Part shown: positions 35,822-47,621 of the stretch, in pieces
How the letters are laid out: every line of letters starts with the position of its first letter
How positions within the stretch are numbered: the stretch's first letter is position 1
DNA from: Gnetum montanum
Taxonomy: Eukaryota > Streptophyta > Gnetopsida > Gnetales > Gnetaceae
Length of the DNA stretch: 64,000 bases
Assembly (NCBI GenBank): GCA_015680685.1
Contig: MNCI01015984.1
Location: 21,711 to 85,710, forward strand
Direction of reading: 5' to 3'
Translations under genes and position numbers: made by a program
The notes under the pieces: generated by a model
The model's input: the letters and a program-made list of their open reading frames with translations, nothing else
Told to the model about the DNA's origin: nothing
The model's database searches: none

Positions 35822-36690
35822 CAAGGTAATAAACAAGTGGTCAAAATCCTTCACATGAGCATATCCAAAATTAACTAGAATAGATCCTAAGATATGCCAG
35901 CATAGGATTTACACTAACTCCTCCATGAAGCCTCGAAAAAAACTACAGAGGCGATTGAACCCAAAGTTGAAGCAAGTAGTAAAAGAAGAAATTGAACAGC
36001 TTCTAAAGGCTGGGTTCATATACCCCATTGCTAATAGCGAATGGGTTACCCCCTTAGCAATCATGCCTAAAAAGGGAGGCAAATGGAGGGTGTGTATAGA
36101 TTTTAGGCTACTAAACATGGCAACATTTAAGGATCACTTTCCTTTGCCATTCATTGACCAAGTCTTAGACATAATCGCAGGGCATCATTATTATAGTTTT
36201 CTGGATGGATATAGCATATACAACCAAATACAAATAGCCCCAAAAGACCAAGCCAAAACTACATTCACCAATCCTTGGGGAACTTTTGCATACAAACAAA
36301 TGTCGTTTAGCTTGTGCAATGCCCCTGCCACATTTCAATGCTTAGTTCTAAGCATATTCCAGCAGCAGATAGGAAATGGTGTGGAATTCTTTATGGATGA
36401 CTTCTCCACCTACGGAGCAAGTTTTGATTAAGCCTTGGACCGATTGGAGCAAGTGCTAAAAAGATGTGTAGAGACTAATCTAAGGCTCAACTGGTAGAAA
36501 AGCCATTTAATAGTCCAAGAAGGAGTAGTACTTGGGCATAAAATTTCACATGCAAGAATAGAGGTAGACCCTGAAAAAATTAAATTCATCCAAGAAATCA
36601 CCTACCAATCAAAAATTGTCAAAGACATTCGGTCATTCCTTAGACACACTAACTACAATAGGAGATTCATAGAGAACTTTTCGAAGGTTG
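35822..36690 (+). pseudogene. Reverse transcriptase of element D (few stops)
   Basis: An open frame at 35925-36431 holds all early RT blocks: EEIEQLLKAGFIYPI, KWRVCIDFRLLNMA, HFPLPFIDQVLDIIAG, FLDGYSIYNQIQIAP, SLCNAPATFQ and the catalytic FFMDDFSTYG. A TAA follows at 36429, and the thumb region (LDRLEQVLKRCVETNLRLNW) continues in the same frame with one more TAG. Both aspartates of the FMDD box are present. The sequence style (FLDGYSGYNQI, GHKIS) is that of Athila/Tat-type gypsy elements. Confidence 0.9.
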
Positions 36691-36698
36691 CCAAACCA

Positions 36699-37200
36699 TT
36701 GGTAGAGTTAACGAAAAAGGATGTACCCTTTGAGTGGACTAAAGAATATGAACTGGTCTTCCAAACTTTAAAGCAAAAGCTGGTAGAAACACCCATTCTA
36801 CAAGCTCTTGACTGGTCTAGACCATTCCATGTCATGACTAATGCATCCAACTATGCTTTAGGAGCTGTCCTTACACAGTTAGATGATCAAAAATGCCCTT
36901 ATTACATTCACTGTGCAAGTAAAAGTATAGTTGTACACAACTTAACTACACTACTACAGAAAAATAATTAATACTTGTAGTATTTACACTAGAAAAATTT
37001 AGGCACTATGTATTGGGATACAAAGTATTCATACACACAGATCATAGTGAAATCCAGTTCCTCATGAATAAGCCAATGGTAAGCTCCCATATTATACAAT
37101 GGCTGGTAATCCTACAAGAGTTCGATCTAACAATGATTGATCGTAAAGGCACTGAGAACATAGTTTCCGATCATTTGTCTCAGTTGTGCTGGGATAGCAA
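36699..37200 (+). pseudogene. RNase H of element D (broken)
   Basis: It follows RT in the same frame: [20 protein letters not shown], then RPFHVMTNASNYALGAVLTQ, where the first catalytic Asp reads Asn. A frameshift near 36960 moves the rest (YKVFIHTDHSEIQFLMNK, IDRKGTENIVSDHLSQL) to another frame at 37013-37300. In a live element it would remove the RNA strand during DNA synthesis. Confidence 0.85.
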
Positions 37201-37299
37201 AGAGGATGAGCATCCTATTTTTGATCACTTCCCTGATGAGTTCCTCTTTGCCAATGTAGTGAATGACCAATCACCCACAGAGACAAAACTAGTACAATA

Positions 37300-38639
37300 G
37301 CATTCTGACCTATCTCCTTACCCAACAAACACCACAAGAGTTAGACCTTAAGAAGAAATAACAGTTTCTTCACAAAGCCAAGTACTTTATGGAAATCAAT
37401 GGAAAACTCTATAAAGTATGTCCTGATGGCTTAGTTCGATGGTATGTTCCTAATAGAGATCAACTAAGAGTTCTCCAAGATTCTCATGAGCACCCTTGTG
37501 GGGGTCACTATGTTGGAAGACGAATGGCTATTAAGATCCTGCTTGTAGGGTATTATTGGCCTACCTTGTTCTAGGACACCCATCACTTTATCCAATCTTG
37601 TGAGCACTGTCAACGTGATGGGGGAATGACTACTAGAATGGAGGCTCTACAACAATTGATCCAACCATTAGAACCCTTTGACATTTGGGAGATTGATTTC
37701 ATGGGACCCATTACACTAATGTCCAATGGAAAAGCTTACATCGTAGTTGCCATAGACTACTTAACAAAATGGGCTGAAGCAGCTGCTATTAAAGATTGCA
37801 CATCCTCTACAGCTGCCCGATTTGTTCAACAATAAGTTGTTAACAAGTTTGGTGTGCCACGTGCTCTTATCTCTGATAATGATACACACTTTACAGGTGC
37901 AACTTTTCAAAAGTTAATGCAACGCTTGGGGGTTGAGCACAAATTGACTACACCATACCACCTCCAAGAAAATGATCAAGCTGAGGTGACTAACAGGGAG
38001 ATTACCAAGATAATGACTTGAACCATTAGTAAGTATAGGTGAGACTAGAGCACTAAACTGAATGATGCTCTTTGGGCATACTACTCCATGTGGAAACTCC
38101 TTATAGGCTACTCTTCCTACGAGTTAGTGTATGGAAAACTTCCAACGCTCCCTATATAAATTGATCTCCGTACACTAGCCACGACATGTGACCTAAACCT
38201 TGACCTTGATCTAGCACAAAAACAAAGGTTAATGACTCTTAACTTGCTAGATGAGAACCGACTAGCTGTCCTATCATCTAATGAGTTGCACAAGGCATTT
38301 AATAAACAATGTCATGACCTAAAAATTAGGAGAGTTAAGTACCAACCAGGAGATAAGGTTCTCTATTGGAACCCCACACATGTGTCACAACGTACCAAAT
38401 TTCAAACATTGTGGGAAGGACCTTACATTATCTATGCAACTTTTCCTTCAGGGGCCATGACCATATATAAACCTGAGAGCCCGGATAAGAGATTGTTAGT
38501 CAACGTGCAAAAAATGAAACCCTTCCATAAGTTTAACATAGCTAGAGCATATGCTACCTCTGTAAGTGGGCAACCTTGCTCATTATTTCGAATCTCCTCC
38601 CTCCAACTCAGTCATGGGGGAGATGGCCACCTTTGCTAA
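37300..38639 (+). pseudogene. Integrase of element D (few stops, catalytic triad kept)
   Basis: It is back in the RT frame from 37389. The zinc-binding part has H-x-H-P-C-G-G-H and CEHCQRDGG (about 37600). The catalytic core shows WEIDFMGPI (Asp), ALISDNDTHF (Asp) and AEVTNREI (Glu), so D-D-E is complete. The C-terminal frame 38232-38639 has YQPGDKVLYWNP, KFQTLWEGPYII and NVQKMKPFH, without a chromodomain. Stops near 37574, 37835 and 38020 kill it. It ends beside a catgggggagatggcc motif. Confidence 0.9.
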
Positions 38640-40556
38640 TCATTAAAGACCCTTAGCTCTTTCTAAGTTTTTTTTACACATTTTCATTTTACACATTTGT
38701 TTGTTTTACATATTCTTGTTTTTGCACATTTCTTTAATCATTCTTGGTTTTTTTTTACACCATCGTTCGTATTTTTTCCATTTCTTTGTGTGATTTTATT
38801 TTGTTTTGTTCATCATCCAATAAGTATTCGTGATGGTGGTATGACTAATATTATATCGATTTCTAATGTTTGGATTTTACCCTTGAAGTATGATGTCGAT
38901 ATTAAGGTATGATTCTTTTGATTAACAAGCAATGAGTCCATGTCATTCATACATCCATAAAATCCTATGGTCTCCATTGGCTTGGGACTGTATAGTCCCT
39001 TTTCTCTAATAAAACTATTAACGAAGTGGTGGCTGAGTATTTCTCAAACTAAGGAAGGATTCAAAGGATGGAAAGGGTGTGACTTCAAGGGGATTTGATG
39101 CATTTGTACTAGCTATTCTCTTGAGTTATTGGATGCTTTTACTTTGGGTTTTCCACCATTTTGACCATTCATCAAATCACCAGAAGCTGAGTTCATAAAA
39201 ATAATTCTTTGCATGGTGTGGTTCTTACATGAAAAACACAAAAAAAAAGTGAGAATTCAAAGCACACCCCTTAGACACAATAATGCAATTAGGCTACACG
39301 CACTAGTTATGGCACTGGAAAGACATGTTACCCATGCCTGAAGGTTCCCTCTAACTAAGCCCTTTGTCGCTTCCTGGTTCTCCATCTCGCTCTCCTCGGA
39401 ATGGTGGTGACTTTTTGTAGAGGCATTCTTGTTACTTCAAGGGGATGGGCTGGTCAAATGTGTTGATGCGAGGTCACTAAATGAGGATTGTTGAGTCTAG
39501 ATTTAGAATGAGTTCTACTTGATCACATTAACCATGAAACACACAAGGGACTTTACACAACCTTGTTCTTGGGTTTCCATTTCATTCTCTCCTCTCCACC
39601 TTTCTTTTCCATTTTTCACCTCATTGCTGGTTTTATCATTAGTCCATACTTTGGTTGATGTATCGTTTTTCCTTGTTAATTTCTTGTGGGTAAGTTTTTA
39701 ACTCTTTCTTCCAAATGACATTCCTAGAGCCTACGAACTCTTTTGAATGTAGGTTTGCCATGGCATCAACGACATGAGCCTGCTTTGGGGAGGACCCACT
39801 AGCATCCTGTTTTGGTGCACTTGTTAACTTTTTTCCCTTAAACATTTTTTGCAATCAAAAATTTTTGTTTCATCCCCATCCATGACATCCATTTTATTGG
39901 CATTGTTGTTATTACTTTTTCTCCATCTTTCTTATTCCTTCTCTTTTTCCATCCTATCGCTATCGGAGGTTTGCTCTTCGTCATGGGGGCCCTGGCACAA
40001 TTTTTTCAATTTTTCCTAACCCCTGGACCTTAAGTAGTTACCAATGTCAAAACTCCAGAATCAGTATCTGCCATAACCACAACTTAGCCAATGCACTTTA
40101 CATCGAGGCAAGGTATTGACCACATTATGATTTACCTACCCTCACTCATTTGTGACTGTGTTGTGTGTGTAGATGGCAATCATACAACAATGGATCGGGC
40201 CTAGAGGATGCACTCAGGATGGACCAGAACTGGAACATTTACAAAGGAGCAATATTGGTGGTGTGGCTATGGATGACAATGGAAGGTGCAATATTGGCAT
40301 CGGCAGCAACACATCTTATTCTTTTCTCTCTCTCTCTCCTTTTTCTCTTTCAGTTGCCAATAAGGTTGGATTTCATTTATATATAGTGTTCACTTTTATG
40401 GTCATGAACACTAATGTTGTCATGTATTGTATTGTTGATCCGTTCACTGGGCACGTTGAGTTAGTCACCCTGCTCCACTGTCAAAAGTCATTCAGTCAAT
40501 AATCCCATACCTTTCCAATATTTTGTAAGGAACTCAAGGATGAGTTTTCATTTAGT
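38640..40556 (+). other. 3' non-coding region of element D
   Basis: T-rich at first (38670-38820). From 39215 on it matches the 3' region of A from 8478 on. It includes the antisense frame (below) and a CT run at 40322-40348. There is no convincing sense frame; the 60-residue hydrophobic sense frame at 39519-39701 overlaps the antisense one. Confidence 0.6.
39639..39854 (-). CDS. Conserved antisense reading frame in the 3' region of element D
   Basis: 71 residues, starting MQKMFKGKKLTSAPKQDAS, with GSSPKQAH and NVIWKKELKTYPQEINKEK. It differs from the A copy by only a few residues. It lies head-on to the sense transcript, about 0.7 kb before the 3' LTR. No domain is recognised. A 5' antisense piece (WKKRRNKKDGEK) at about 39880-39990 may belong with it. 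Whether it is translated is unknown. Confidence 0.4.
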   Translation of the reverse strand: MQKMFKGKKLTSAPKQDASGSSPKQAHVVDAMANLHSKEFVGSRNVIWKKELKTYPQEINKEKRYINQSMD

Positions 40557-40566
40557 CATGGGGGTA
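40557..40566 (+). other. Polypurine-type primer of element D
   Basis: catgggggta abuts the 3' LTR, identical to the motif in A. Confidence 0.7.
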
Positions 40567-41339
40567 TAATGAATTGCGATATCGCGTACACGATATTGGA
40601 TCAACCATGTGAGATCAGATACCTGATATCGCAGCAACTTGTCTCCTTATCTATAAATAAGAGGCGGTGCCCTTGGTTCCGATAGTTAGAAGTTAGTCCC
40701 TTAGCCAAACTNACCTCTTATTTATAGATAAGGAGACAAGTTGCTGCGATATCAGGTATCTGATCTCACATGGTTGATCCAATATCGTGTACGCGATATC
40801 GCAATTCATTATACCCCCATGACTAAATGAAAACTCATCCTTGAGTTCCTTACAAAATATTGGAAAGGTATGGGATTATTGACTGAATGACTTTTGACAG
40901 TGGAGCAGGGTGACTAACTCAACGTGCCCAGTGAACGGATCAACAATACAATACATGACAACATTAGTGTTCATGACCATAAAAGTGAACACTATATATA
41001 AATGAAATNGGATGTGTACAGTAAGTGGAAATAGATACTGGTGTTAGGAGTACTTAGAACTTAGCTAATGAATAGTTAAATTGGAATAGTTAGTTATTTC
41101 TCTCCCCCCTCCTTATTAGTGCAGGATATAAAACACATAAAAGCCATAAAAATCATATGCCTCAAGCTTACTTAACCATACAACCGTGACATACAAGTAA
41201 GTTTGGGAAGACAACAATTAATCAACCTATTATTATTTAACACAAGCACATAGGCACTTAGTCCTTGGAATTTGACTAGATCACACGTGAAACACTCCTG
41301 TTCATATGGTTGAGCATAGGGGTACCTCACCGCTCATCA
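40567..41339 (+). repeat. 3' LTR of element D, disrupted by an inverted segment between two Ns
   Basis: It starts TAATGAATTGCGATATCG and ends TCATCA. The TATA box ctataaataag is at about 40651. From the N at 40712 to the N at 41009 the sequence is not LTR but the reverse complement of 40370-40664. Compared with the 5' LTR, roughly 370 bp of real LTR are missing at that point. Confidence 0.85.
40713..41008. other. Inverted copy of neighbouring sequence bounded by single Ns (probable assembly error)
   Basis: This 296-bp block is the reverse complement of 40370-40664, with almost no differences visible by eye, and has an N on each side (40712 and 41009). Both arms share the same element boundary. 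A gap-filling mistake is more likely than a real inverted duplication. Confidence 0.8.
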
Positions 41340-43540
41340 ATCGGTCAGTGCAGCAAGGATGCCCTCTTGCCCCTTACCTATTCATCATCGCAGCCAACTT
41401 TCTCTATCATCAATTAAATTATGATATTAAGAATGAAGTACTCATTGGGGTTCGCCTCTCTCCACCTCAACATCAACTTCTTAACATGCATTTCACTGAT
41501 GACTCTTTTTTTCTTGTTCAAAATAATGTTGCTTATTTGCACCAGCTCTTATCCCAAGTTGAAAAATATTGCTCTCTCAAGCTCCACTATTAATTGGAAC
41601 AAATCTTCTATCTATAGCTTTACCAATAACTACAGTCATGTGAGCAACTTTAATTACCAACTTCTCTAGGATCAAAACATCATTAAGATTCTAGGCATTC
41701 CCTTCCACTTTAGAGGTTCTACCTTTGTTCTCTGGGAGCAAGTGATTTTTTAGATTCAAAAGAAACTTGAAAAATGGAAGACTAAATCCCTCACTCTAGT
41801 TGGGAAGTACTTCGCATGTAAATCTATATGTGTGTCTACCCATGTGTATTACTCTTCGTGTTGGGCTCCCTCCCAAGCTACTTATTAGAAGCTAGAATGA
41901 TTATTTCGTGACTTCATGTAGTCCTCTAAAGACTCTCAAAAAGGCTTTCATTGTGTTGCTTGGAATATTGTTACTCTTCCTAAGAATAAGGGCAGCTTAG
42001 GTCTTTTGAACTTATTCAAGCAGGGGATTACCTTAGTTGCTAAGTGGTTGGTCCAGCATCTTGATGCCCCAGACATCATTGGGACTCTCCTCTAATTAAG
42101 GCTTCAACAAGTGTTTCCCAAAAATAAGCCCTTCTGGAAAGGAATCCATTTCGTTAAGTGGATCCTTTCTCCCACCCACCAAGCCCCCCACCCCCTTTTA
42201 TCACTATTCCCAAATCTCATGTTTTCAAAAGCATTTGCAAGGCTTGGTAATTTCTTCAATGATATATAGATTGGACGAATGTCAAGATCCACCCTACTCT
42301 TCTCTCAAAGTTATGTCCTTGGTGGTTACCTTTGTTACCTGCTCCCCTTTCCATTACAAATGCTAAGATTACTACCTCTTGGTATCGAAAAGAAGTTATT
42401 TCTCTAAGTTGTTTTCGACTTGCCCATCAATGGATTTTAGAGGCTAAGTTTAATAATCTATATGGGGAGTCTATGACAATGCATCATTGCCTAACTTGGA
42501 TTTATACCTTCATTCAATATCATTTGTAGCTAGACAGTTCGACACATAGCATTTTTCATGGCTTCCAATGGATTAATGGGTGGAGACTTCTACCCTACAA
42601 GCCACATGTTCCCTTTCACCTTTTGCATGACTCATCAAGTGTCATTCCACGCTGTAACAAGTCTTGGAACAAAGAAGAGTCAGAACAATTTTGGATCCCT
42701 CTCTTCCAATGTATTTGGAAACTACTGACTCTCCCTAAAACTAAGCAATTCCTCTGGTGTCTCCTCCATTAGGGTTTACCTATCAGCAAACGTCTTGAGT
42801 ATCTCAAGTTTCATAGTCCCAATTGCCCTCACTGTGGTGGTCAAGAGGACTTTGCTCATGTGTTTTGGCTTTTCCCCTTCACACAGCACATGTAAACATG
42901 GGCTTCCAAAGTAATTCCAACATGCCAACTATCTCAAGATGATGTTATATTTGGCCTTTTGGCCACCACTTCTACTAATTTTAAATTTCTGTGGAAAGTC
43001 AGCAGGCCTATTATTCTATATTACATTTGGAAGAGTAGATGTAATGTTATCTTTCGAAGGATCAATTATTCTAATAAGTGTCATCTAACAATGCAAGAGA
43101 AATTGCAGATATTCCACCTCATTCATTTCCAACTCAAATCTCAAGCATCAAAGTTCAAAATGGATATTCATCAGTTGAGTCATCTTCTACAACCTTTGGA
43201 TAGACCCATGTGCTCAAGCATTCCTCTTCATTAGAGATCTCTGCATAGAAGCTTCCCTTCGTACATTTGACTACAGTCTTCGTACGAGTGTCTCTTTGCC
43301 TTTTATTGAGCACCGTCAGCCTCGTCCAAATTTTTGCCACTCTCTCTTGTAATAGGCTAGCTGGTTGGTGGACGGTAGTTCCCTAGATTGGATCTCTCCC
43401 TTTCGAGAACAATTATTTATGAGGATGTTTCCTAGAGTTTCATCCCCATTGTTCTTAGTTTTTCATATTTTTATCTCCGTGACTTAATGTGATTTATGTA
43501 TTTGACACTCCTTTTTATTAATAAAACTTCTTTTCGGGGT
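41340..43540 (+). pseudogene. L1-type LINE, 3' half: second half of RT and zinc-finger region (broken)
   Basis: It resumes right after element D with RSVQQGCPLAPYLFII and FTDDSFFLVQ (catalytic F-A-D-D box, here FTDD). The long C-terminal region includes the zf-RVT type block (TLPKTKQFLWCLLH, then CPHCGG and FAHVFW; about 42730-42880) typical of plant L1 ORF2. It ends near ttaataaaacttc (about 43528-43540), like the 3' end of plant L1 copies, without a long poly(A). Stops and frameshifts are present throughout. Confidence 0.85.
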
Positions 43541-44175
43541 CCAACAACCCCAGCCCAATGAACTCTTTGTTTGTTTTGCTTTGAAAGGGGTCAACTTGCA
43601 ACATGACTGCCATTACTACCCTCTCCATTTAAAACAATCTATCCTCCTTCTACAGGTTTCTCACTACAAATAATTTTCAAAGTGAAAGTCTAGGAGTACC
43701 TTTGTGTTCACATGAATTTGGTGTGCCTAGTGACTTTCAGAGTACTACCTTCAATGCTCAGATGTAATTATGTTGAGTGGTTTTCCAAGGATCTTCAAGA
43801 AACTGATGAATATCTTTAGCAAGCCTGGAATTTGGTCAAATAATTACCTATATCGTGAATTTTTAAATACAATGTATATAAAGTTTGTCATGTATACCTG
43901 CAAAAATTATGTATAAAGTATTGCACATCATAATGATCTCATGTTAACTCAATTTTTAAATATTTTTTTTATTAACATTATTCCAAATCTTCATATTAAT
44001 TCATTTCTTAATATTCATTTTATTGACATTGTTCTAATATGCTCAGACAAATACATGGAAGAGAAAATGATGTTGAAATTTATGATTCTGTATTTTTGCC
44101 AAACTACCATGATATAGTATTTGGTTTTTATAGAAGATGATGTCATTATAGGAAAGGATTAATCATGTTTGTGAC
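43541..44175. other. No recognisable feature
   Basis: The stretch between the L1 3' end and the solo LTR has no convincing frame or repeat. The gtgac target copy is at 44171-44175. Confidence 0.5.
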
Positions 44176-45183
44176 TGAAGAGACGCGATATCGCATGGGC
44201 CGCGATATCGTGTTTTCCCCTGCGATATCACGTACGCGATATTGCGGTGCACTGTCATATCTATAAATAAGAGGCGGCTCTCTCTTGTTTCCTCATCCTA
44301 GGCTAAAAGTAGGGAAACTTTGGTAGTTTGATCACTCCAAAGATAAAATATTTTCCATGTGCCCACAGTAGGAGTCCTAAAGTGAACGGATCTTTATTCA
44401 AGCAACGTTGTAGCTGAACACAAGTTGTGTACGGCAATAAAGACGAACTTCCTGGATAAACCTTGCAGTGCATGGAATAGGATTTTATTTATTGTTATTT
44501 ATTGCTTTCTCTTAGTAATGTGGAATGAGTACGACTTGATTACGAGCATCTAAGGATGTGTACGGATAGTCAAGGAATGGATGCTCATCGCAACGCAGAA
44601 TGAGTACGACTTGATTACAAGCATCTCGGTGTGACTACTTAGTAACCCAATGGTGTATCTAGGATTTGCGCTTGGTAATCCCAGTGGTAGTTGTACACCA
44701 GGATGTGTACAGATAATCAAGGAATCAGCTGCTCATCGCACTTAGGCTAGATTAGCTTTCTCAACCCTTTCCTCCTAGTTAAGTGCCTCAGTACGACCAC
44801 TTCAAGCACATGCGTTATGCGTGGGATCCCAGCAACGATTAGCGTTTGGTAAACAAGGTTGCATCGGTTCATGGTGTGTACGGTAAGTGGGAACGGATGC
44901 TGATGCTAGGTAATTTAGACTTAGTTCATTAGTTAGAGTTAGTTTCTTCAACCCTTCACCTCAATAGCATAGGAGAAAAACATAAAAGACCATAAAAATC
45001 GTATACCTCGGACTTACTTAACCATACACTGTGACAACCACAAGTAAGTCTGGGAAGACAACGAATGATTAACCCCAAGTGTTCCATGGGGCGTGTAAGC
45101 ACTTAGTTTGCGGAGTTCGACCGGATCGCACATGCTACGCTCATTTCGTATGGTTGAGTGTAGTGGTACCTCGCCACTCATCA
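44176..45183 (+). repeat. Solo LTR with perfect target duplication
   Basis: 1,008 bp, from TGAAGAGACGCG to TCATCA, flanked by gtgac (44171-44175 and 45184-45188). The U3 has four GATATC-type palindromes (44188-44245), and the TATA box ctataaataag is at 44261. It is about 200 bp longer than its relatives because of internal duplications with a 75-bp offset (copies from 44524 and 44599). The start is closest to the stub of element H at 61163. Confidence 0.93.
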
Positions 45184-45339
45184 GTGACCAAAACAAGAGA
45201 TAGAGGGCAAAATATTCAAATACTATTTTAGAAAGTTGCAATCAATTTTATATTTTCATTCACTATCTTATTTTCTTTATTCATCATTATTATCCAAATT
45301 GTATAGAAGATCTAAATAGGAAGATGGGTAGTTAAAGTT

Positions 45340-45786
45340 ATGATAAAGTATCTTGATATTGATTCAGGAAAAAGATGTTATATTAAGCAATTACCAAAAA
45401 AAAAAAATTTCCTTGTAAATACTAATATTGGAAGAAGTTTATTTCATTGGGTTCTTATTATTATTGATATGTTGGTTCACGCAATACTAATCATGGATCC
45501 TTTTTATAGCAATATTGAATACACTGAGCATATTAATATTCTCTACAAGTAACTTGAAGAGGAGCATACTATTCAAAAAAGAGAAGGTTGATTTCATTAG
45601 AAACTATGGAGTCAATTATTTCAAAGAAATATGCCGAGGCATAGAAATTGATACGATTGTGGTGTTTATATTCTGTTGTATATAATACAAATGATAACTA
45701 AAGGGAAAATATCTTTTAGAGCATCAAATGTACCAATGTATAGAAAGAGAATTTTGTGTGATATATTGAATATCAAATTAAGATGA
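45340..45786 (+). pseudogene. Ulp1-type (C48) cysteine protease C-terminal fragment
   Basis: A frame at 45340-45552 has FHWVLIIIDM (catalytic His) and LIMDPF (catalytic Asp). After a frame change, YDCGVYILLYIIQMITKGK (catalytic Cys, 45652-45710) and MYRKRILCDIL end at TGA 45784-45786. The order His, Asp, Cys and the D-C-G-V motif fit SUMO proteases of the Ulp1 family. Such domains are often carried by plant Mutator- and CACTA-like transposons. No transposase or terminal repeat was found beside it. It could be a gene relic or a captured fragment. It carries a stop just before the Cys motif. Confidence 0.6.
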
Positions 45787-47260
45787 TGATTCCTATGTAT
45801 ATTTTTAATCTATGGGTATCACAATCCTTGAGATCCTCTTTGATGTGTTTTAATATTCAATAAAGGATTATCATTTCTATTTCTTAGAAAAAGAAAATAA
45901 TAAAGGAAAAATTAAAAAAGCCAATCCTGTTCCCAATTTGTGAAATCAGGATTATCATCCTTGGCCTTGCTTCTTAGCCTTAAAACCACTTTATAGTTGG
46001 TATGGTTGTAAAGGGTTGCAAGGAAATACTCTTGGGATTTCTCTTAAATTGCTTGCAAGTACTTCAATATCATATCACAGTATAAAATTTTTAAGAATTG
46101 TTTCTGCCACATAGTTGATCAATTTATTAAATTAGACTTAAGTTTCTCTAACATATATATAAACTCGGTTCAATAAATCCCATGACTCATTTGACACGGT
46201 AAAATATGTGAGTTTCAATACTTTTTGTAATGCAGGACACTTTTTATGTGTAAGATGGGTAGAGTTTTATCTTTATGTAACATAAGGTATGTTTTTATAA
46301 ACTAGACGCTGTAATTTTCATATGTACAACCAAAGTATGCTAAAGAGACGTGAAATTCCTCAGCCACTTTGTGTTTATACTGTATCATTCTGGAAGATTT
46401 TTATGTTTCGCCAGCTTGTCATTCTTGAATATTGTAACGTTTGTAGACAAATTTTATTTAAAATTGTAAGAATCTCCTTTTTACGTTAAGTTTTCCCACT
46501 CTTGGTTCCTCGCTGCAGAAAAATTGATGGAGTTTTAATTAATTTTTTTAAACTCTGAACAAAAATGGTGAGAAAGGAGGTCAAATCCTTCTTAAACACT
46601 TTGGGCTTACACAGAACATCATTCTGTGATGTCTGTGGATAAACTTTATTTAAAAATATTTTAATTTCTTTTTACTAAAATATCCTTGGAAGTTTTCTTC
46701 TTTTTGGTTCCTTACTAAAGCAATTTACACGAAGCTAAACGTTAAAAAAAAAACACAAAAAACAAAAACAAGAGACAAGTCCCCATAAGGAAGAGCTCAA
46801 AGAACATAAAAGGGAAATTTTCTAGTGAGCATACTGTGCTGCATTCTCCTTATCTGCACCTTGGCTTGATTTTCTCTGTCAAAGTATTTCCTAAAACAAG
46901 ACCCAGTTTGGAAGCGTACACCAAGCTGGTTAAAAACAACTTTTACTTAGCATTGAAAAGGTAAAACAATTATAGAAGAATTATCAATTTAACGGTTTCA
47001 CCTAATACGGGCACATTTTCTACCTCCCTGACATGAGACCTTAGCCTCTGACTTTTACTGAACTCTTTCTCTATAAAACTTGAGCAAATTATAAAAACGA
47101 AAAAATTACCGATGTGGAATCACCCATAACTTGCTGGCTTGAGGACAACCTAGTTTAATCTTTTATTTAGTTGTTTGAAAATTATCTTTGAACTGTTTTA
47201 TTATTCTCTATTATTAATATATATTTGTTTCTATTTTATCATTTGGAGCGATAGTAAGTT

Positions 47261-47390
47261 GGTTTAAGCTTGGGTACAGTCACTTGAATGTTTTTCAAGT
47301 CTTAAAATGAGGGTTTAAGCTTGGGTACAGTCGCTTGAATGTTTTTCAAGTCTTAAAATGAGGGTTTAAGCTTGGGTACAGTCACTTGAA
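47261..47390. repeat. Tandem repeat, 51-bp unit, 2.5 copies, with hairpin
   Basis: Units start at 47261, 47312 and 47363 with ggtttaagcttgggtacag. Each full unit contains acttgaa-tgttt-ttcaagt, a 7-bp stem with a 5-base loop (one stem mismatch in the second copy). The function is unknown. Confidence 0.85.
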
Positions 47391-47552
47391 AGAGGATACA
47401 CTTTCTCTTATCCACCACACTACAAGACCCTGTGGAGAGCATTGATCCTCTGAATGATGATCTTGATTCTTTATCAATATTTCTTCATTATTACTGTTTT
47501 AAGCCAAAATAATCATCCATTCTTAAAATTATATTATTCATCTTACAGAGAG

Positions 47553-47621
47553 CATAAGGGGGTAGTAGATAATGAAATCCCAACTTCATAAGGGGGTAGT
47601 AGATGAATGAAACCCCAACTT
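47553..47621. repeat. Tandem repeat, 34-bp unit, 2 copies
   Basis: Copies of cataagggggtagtagat followed by an aatgaaa-ccccaactt type tail start at 47553 and 47587. They differ by small changes. Confidence 0.75.

Larger units (their letters stand above)
31624..41339 (+). mobile_element. Ty3/gypsy LTR retrotransposon D, full structure
   Basis: LTRs start TGATGAACC (5') and TAATGAATT (3', first G lost) and end TCATCA. The duplication is atcga (31619-31623) against atcgg (41340-41344). The element sits inside an L1 reverse transcriptase, and removing it restores the RT order. It has the complete gag-protease-RT-RNase H-integrase set and the best-preserved pol in the window. Single Ns at 35804, 40712 and 41009 mark assembly damage. 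Every domain still carries stops. Confidence 0.95.

Noticed and set aside
39519-39701. Hydrophobic sense frame in the 3' region of D that might be an envelope-like protein
   Set aside because: It is T-rich because it complements an A-rich antisense frame, is short, and is broken in A and G.
40370-41009. Large inverted repeat that could form a hairpin or act as a small-RNA source
   Set aside because: The single Ns at both ends and the missing LTR segment make an assembly error more likely.
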